Shown: positions 61,785-64,000 of the stretch, piece by piece
Layout of the letters: the number at the start of each line of letters is the position of its first letter
Position numbering within the stretch: the stretch's first letter is position 1
Made by a program: the position numbers and the translations under genes
Notes under the pieces: generated by a model
The model's input: only the letters and a program-made list of their open reading frames with translations
Database searches by the model: none
What the model was told of the DNA's origin: nothing
Assembly (NCBI GenBank): GCA_046350055.1
Contig: JAXMBC010000001.1
Location: 1,798,001 to 1,862,000 of the forward strand
Source of the DNA: JAEUIE01 sp046350055
GTDB lineage: Bacteria; Planctomycetota; Planctomycetia; Gemmatales; HRBIN36
DNA length: 64,000 bases
Direction: 5' to 3'

Positions 61785-63410
61785 GTGTCTTCCCCCCCTA
61801 CTCGTGTCAACAAACCTGATGATGATAAGGCGGATCCTCATACAGATCACGACACCTTGCGGTCCAATGATGCTAAAAGTACCGCGATGTTCGAAAATGC
61901 CGGGAAAGATACTGCAACACCGGAGGCACCCAAGCCTGAATCTCACAAACCAACCAACAGCATGGATGCCTACAACCTGCTTCGGAATGGTACACAGCCC
62001 GTCACGATTGGTGACTTTACGGTGATGAAGAAGCTGGGCCAGGGAGGCATGGGGGCTGTCTTCAAAGCCAAGCAGCTGAGTCTTGACCGCGAGGTGGCTC
62101 TCAAAGTGCTGGCCCGCCACCTGGCTGATGATGAAAAGTTTGTTTCCCGCTTCGAGCGGGAAGCCCGGGTGATGGCCAAGCTCGATCATGGCAACATCAT
62201 TCGCTGCTATCACATTGGCAAGGAATTGGGCCTGCACTACCTTGCGATGGAGTACGTTGATGGCTGCAGCCTGCAGGACCTCATCGATAAGAACGGTAAG
62301 CTCTCGGTAGCAGATGCCCTGTACGTTGCGCTGCGTGTTGCAGATGCCTTACAGTATGCCCATGAACTCAACATGGTGCACCGCGACATCAAGCCGGACA
62401 ATGTGCTCATCAGCAAAAAGGGCGTCGTGAAGGTGGCTGACCTTGGTCTAGCCAAACCTGTCAACGACGACCTCTCCATGACTGCATCGGGAGTAGGAGC
62501 GGGCACGCCCCACTACATGGCTCCAGAGCAGATGCGCTCGGCCAAGGATGTCGATGGCCGTGCCGACATTTATGCTCTGGGCGCGATGATGTATGTCATG
62601 CTGACAGGCAAGAAGCCCTTTGATGGCGAAACCCTTGTCAGGCTGTTAGAGCAGAAGGAAAAGGGACGCCTGGAACCTGCTCGCAAGCTTAATCCGAAAG
62701 TACCAGACAAGCTCGATCTCATGATCGAAAAGATGATGACCAAGAGCCTGACCGCCCGGTATCAAACCTGTGCGGAAGTAATGCGTGATCTGGAAGGGCT
62801 TGGCCTGGCTGGTGACTACCTGAGTGTCATGTTTCCCGATGGCCCGCCGGCAGGAGCAACTGCGGGTGGCTCACGAAGCGGATATACCAGCTCACGCAGC
62901 AGCGGCAATGTGAACATCAACCCGCCTGCCTCTGCTTCTACATCACGTATCCCGCCACGAGAGAGTGATCCTGGATCGGGTGACATCTGGTATCTCGCTG
63001 CCGGCACCACCGCAGACGGTAAGAAGAAGGTTCGCAAACTCACCCAGGCGCAGATGAAAGACCTCATTAAAGCAAAGCAGCTTGACTCCACGGCAGAAGC
63101 CAGCCGTCAGGCAGGCAGTGGCTATCGGGCACTGGCCACCTTCAAGGAGTTCGAACAGTTGTTCCGCTCGCAGGTAGCTCAGAGAAAACTGGAAAAGAAA
63201 ACCGAGAAGATGGCCGACAAGTTTGCGGAAATAGCGGCTGAAGTGGAAAGTTACGAGCGCAGGAAATGGTGGAGCCGTTTCTTGCACAGTGTTGGTGGTT
63301 GGGTCTTTTTCCTGATCGGTCTTGCCATACTCGTCGCTATCGGCATTGCGATCTGGTACTTTTTCCCCGACATCATGAACATGTTTGCGAAGAAGGTCGG
63401 CGCGGTCTGA
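61785..63410 (+). CDS. Ser/Thr protein kinase with GYF_2-like domain and C-terminal TM helix
   Basis: A 541-residue protein. The kinase domain (76-340) has GQGGMGAVF, K107 in VALKVL, HRDIKPDNVL, DLG as the metal loop and GTPHYMAPEQ. It follows a charged N-terminal tail. A Ser/Gly-rich linker leads to a GYF_2-like domain at about 395-460 (DIWYLAAGTTADGKKKVRKL), which in other proteins binds proline-rich peptides. A coiled stretch and one C-terminal membrane helix (about 507-527) follow, so the kinase faces the cytoplasm. GTG 61785 with AAGGAG upstream. Confidence 0.9.
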   Translation: MSSPPTRVNKPDDDKADPHTDHDTLRSNDAKSTAMFENAGKDTATPEAPKPESHKPTNSMDAYNLLRNGTQPVTIGDFTVMKKLGQGGMGAVFKAKQLSLDREVALKVLARHLADDEKFVSRFEREARVMAKLDHGNIIRCYHIGKELGLHYLAMEYVDGCSLQDLIDKNGKLSVADALYVALRVADALQYAHELNMVHRDIKPDNVLISKKGVVKVADLGLAKPVNDDLSMTASGVGAGTPHYMAPEQMRSAKDVDGRADIYALGAMMYVMLTGKKPFDGETLVRLLEQKEKGRLEPARKLNPKVPDKLDLMIEKMMTKSLTARYQTCAEVMRDLEGLGLAGDYLSVMFPDGPPAGATAGGSRSGYTSSRSSGNVNINPPASASTSRIPPRESDPGSGDIWYLAAGTTADGKKKVRKLTQAQMKDLIKAKQLDSTAEASRQAGSGYRALATFKEFEQLFRSQVAQRKLEKKTEKMADKFAEIAAEVESYERRKWWSRFLHSVGGWVFFLIGLAILVAIGIAIWYFFPDIMNMFAKKVGAV

Positions 63411-63420
63411 ACGACCCAGG

Positions 63421-64000
63421 CTATTGAATGAGTGGCGTTTGTACTGGGCTGTGCGGGTCGGGCCAGACCTCGGTAGACGCACCATCATCCAGCGGCATAA
63501 TTTCGTGTTGCCCCATGAGATTGGCCCACGGCCGCAGCATTGTCACATTGGCGCAGATGGCCTTGATACCTGCTGTCAGCGGCATTGCAAGGAACAGGCC
63601 AATATTGCCCCATACCAGTTGCCAGAAGAGACAGGCGAGGATCACCGTAGTGGCATTCATCTCCATGTGACGGCCGACGACCAGCGGGAAGATCACATAA
63701 CCCTCGATAAGCAGCAGTACGCCGTAGACGATGACTATCCAGAGTACAACGACCAGGTTGACATTTACAAAGCCATCCAGGATAGCGGGGATACAGCCAA
63801 CCACGTGGCCGATGTAGGGTATGTATCCCATCACCCCTGCGAAGATGGCACTGGTCCAGGGTTGTTTGAGCCCCATCCCGCTGTAAACGATTCCGAGGAT
63901 GATGCTGATCGCCAGATTGATCGCTGTTCGCCAGACGATGTAATTACGGACCTGTTTCGACATCTCCTCGAGTGCACGATACGTGGCGGAGAAATAGGGG
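63421..64000 (-). CDS. AI-2E family permease, truncated by the window edge
   Basis: Only the C-terminal part is inside the window: at least 192 codons, with the frame open past 64000 through PYFSATYRALEEM. The blocks AGVMGYIPYIGHVVGCIPAI and EGYVIFPLVVGRHMEMN and the terminal LFLAMPLTAGIKAIC match the AI-2E/UPF0118 membrane family, members of which export signalling molecules or act as Na/H antiporters. Function of this one is unknown. It is convergent with the kinase gene, 10 bp apart. Confidence 0.88.
   Translation of the reverse strand, partial: PYFSATYRALEEMSKQVRNYIVWRTAINLAISIILGIVYSGMGLKQPWTSAIFAGVMGYIPYIGHVVGCIPAILDGFVNVNLVVVLWIVIVYGVLLLIEGYVIFPLVVGRHMEMNATTVILACLFWQLVWGNIGLFLAMPLTAGIKAICANVTMLRPWANLMGQHEIMPLDDGASTEVWPDPHSPVQTPLIQ

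Noticed and set aside
1..64000. CRISPR array
   Set aside because: No series of regularly spaced identical repeats was seen; the direct repeats present are RAYT/REP or palindromic elements.

Overview
The window looks like a chromosomal segment of a planctomycete, most likely of the Gemmata group. The markers are: two DUF1549/DUF1553 (PSD1) proteins with planctomycete cytochrome-like domains, one followed by a DUF1501 protein; a DUF1559 pseudopilin-like protein; a Gly-rich W-x-x-G-x-W repeat protein; the PVC-type small basic protein; an ECF sigma factor with a long extracytoplasmic tail; and several Ser/Thr kinases and FHA proteins. Genes are mostly single or in short overlapping pairs on both strands. 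This affiliation is inferred from gene content, not from a marker-gene tree.

Layout. 1-2.9 kb is a mobile patch: a REP-associated transposase (RAYT) with its REP-like hairpins, a 359-bp direct repeat of its 5' end that brackets a small membrane protein, and an AT-rich HNH protein. 2.9-11.2 kb holds a cupin, a phosphatase-SUI1 fusion, a sugar isomerase, a WxxGxW repeat protein, a pseudopilin-like protein, a secreted protein ending in an L7/L12-like domain, a TauE/SafE permease and an unknown protein. 11.4-19.3 kb holds a double-VWA protein, RNase R, the small basic protein, an iron-type ABC permease and an SMP-30 lactonase. 19.4-25.1 kb is a three-gene heavy-metal RND efflux operon. 25.3-30.0 kb is a fatty-acid/membrane-lipid modification island (DUF2177, DUF1295, cyclopropane-synthase-like methyltransferase, DUF1365, FAD oxidoreductase). 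A tRNA-Ser(UGA) follows.

30.4-35.5 kb holds a PSD1 protein, purE, dapB and an isolated nuoB. 35.5-45.6 kb is rich in signalling and unknown genes: a membrane kinase, TPR/FHA and double-FHA proteins, a SWIM zinc-finger/DUF5691 pair and purQ. 45.7-51.8 kb holds the ECF-GIN sigma factor and the PSD1/DUF1501 pair. 51.9-57.8 kb holds RtcB, a housekeeping-type sigma factor, rbfA, an endonuclease III-like protein and a kinase with an altered catalytic loop. 57.9-64 kb holds a PRODH-P5CDH bifunctional proline catabolism enzyme, a dual-specificity-type phosphatase next to a Ser/Thr kinase, and a truncated AI-2E family permease at the edge.

The most notable observations are: REP hairpins whose inner stems covary between copies; two families of GC-rich palindromes inserted in frame inside coding genes (39 and 84 nt, both multiples of three); the LMW-phosphatase/SUI1 fusion; the ECF-sigma/TM/GIN fusion; and a secreted L7/L12 C-terminal-domain-like protein. 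I did not find a CRISPR array, a canonical defence island or a prophage.
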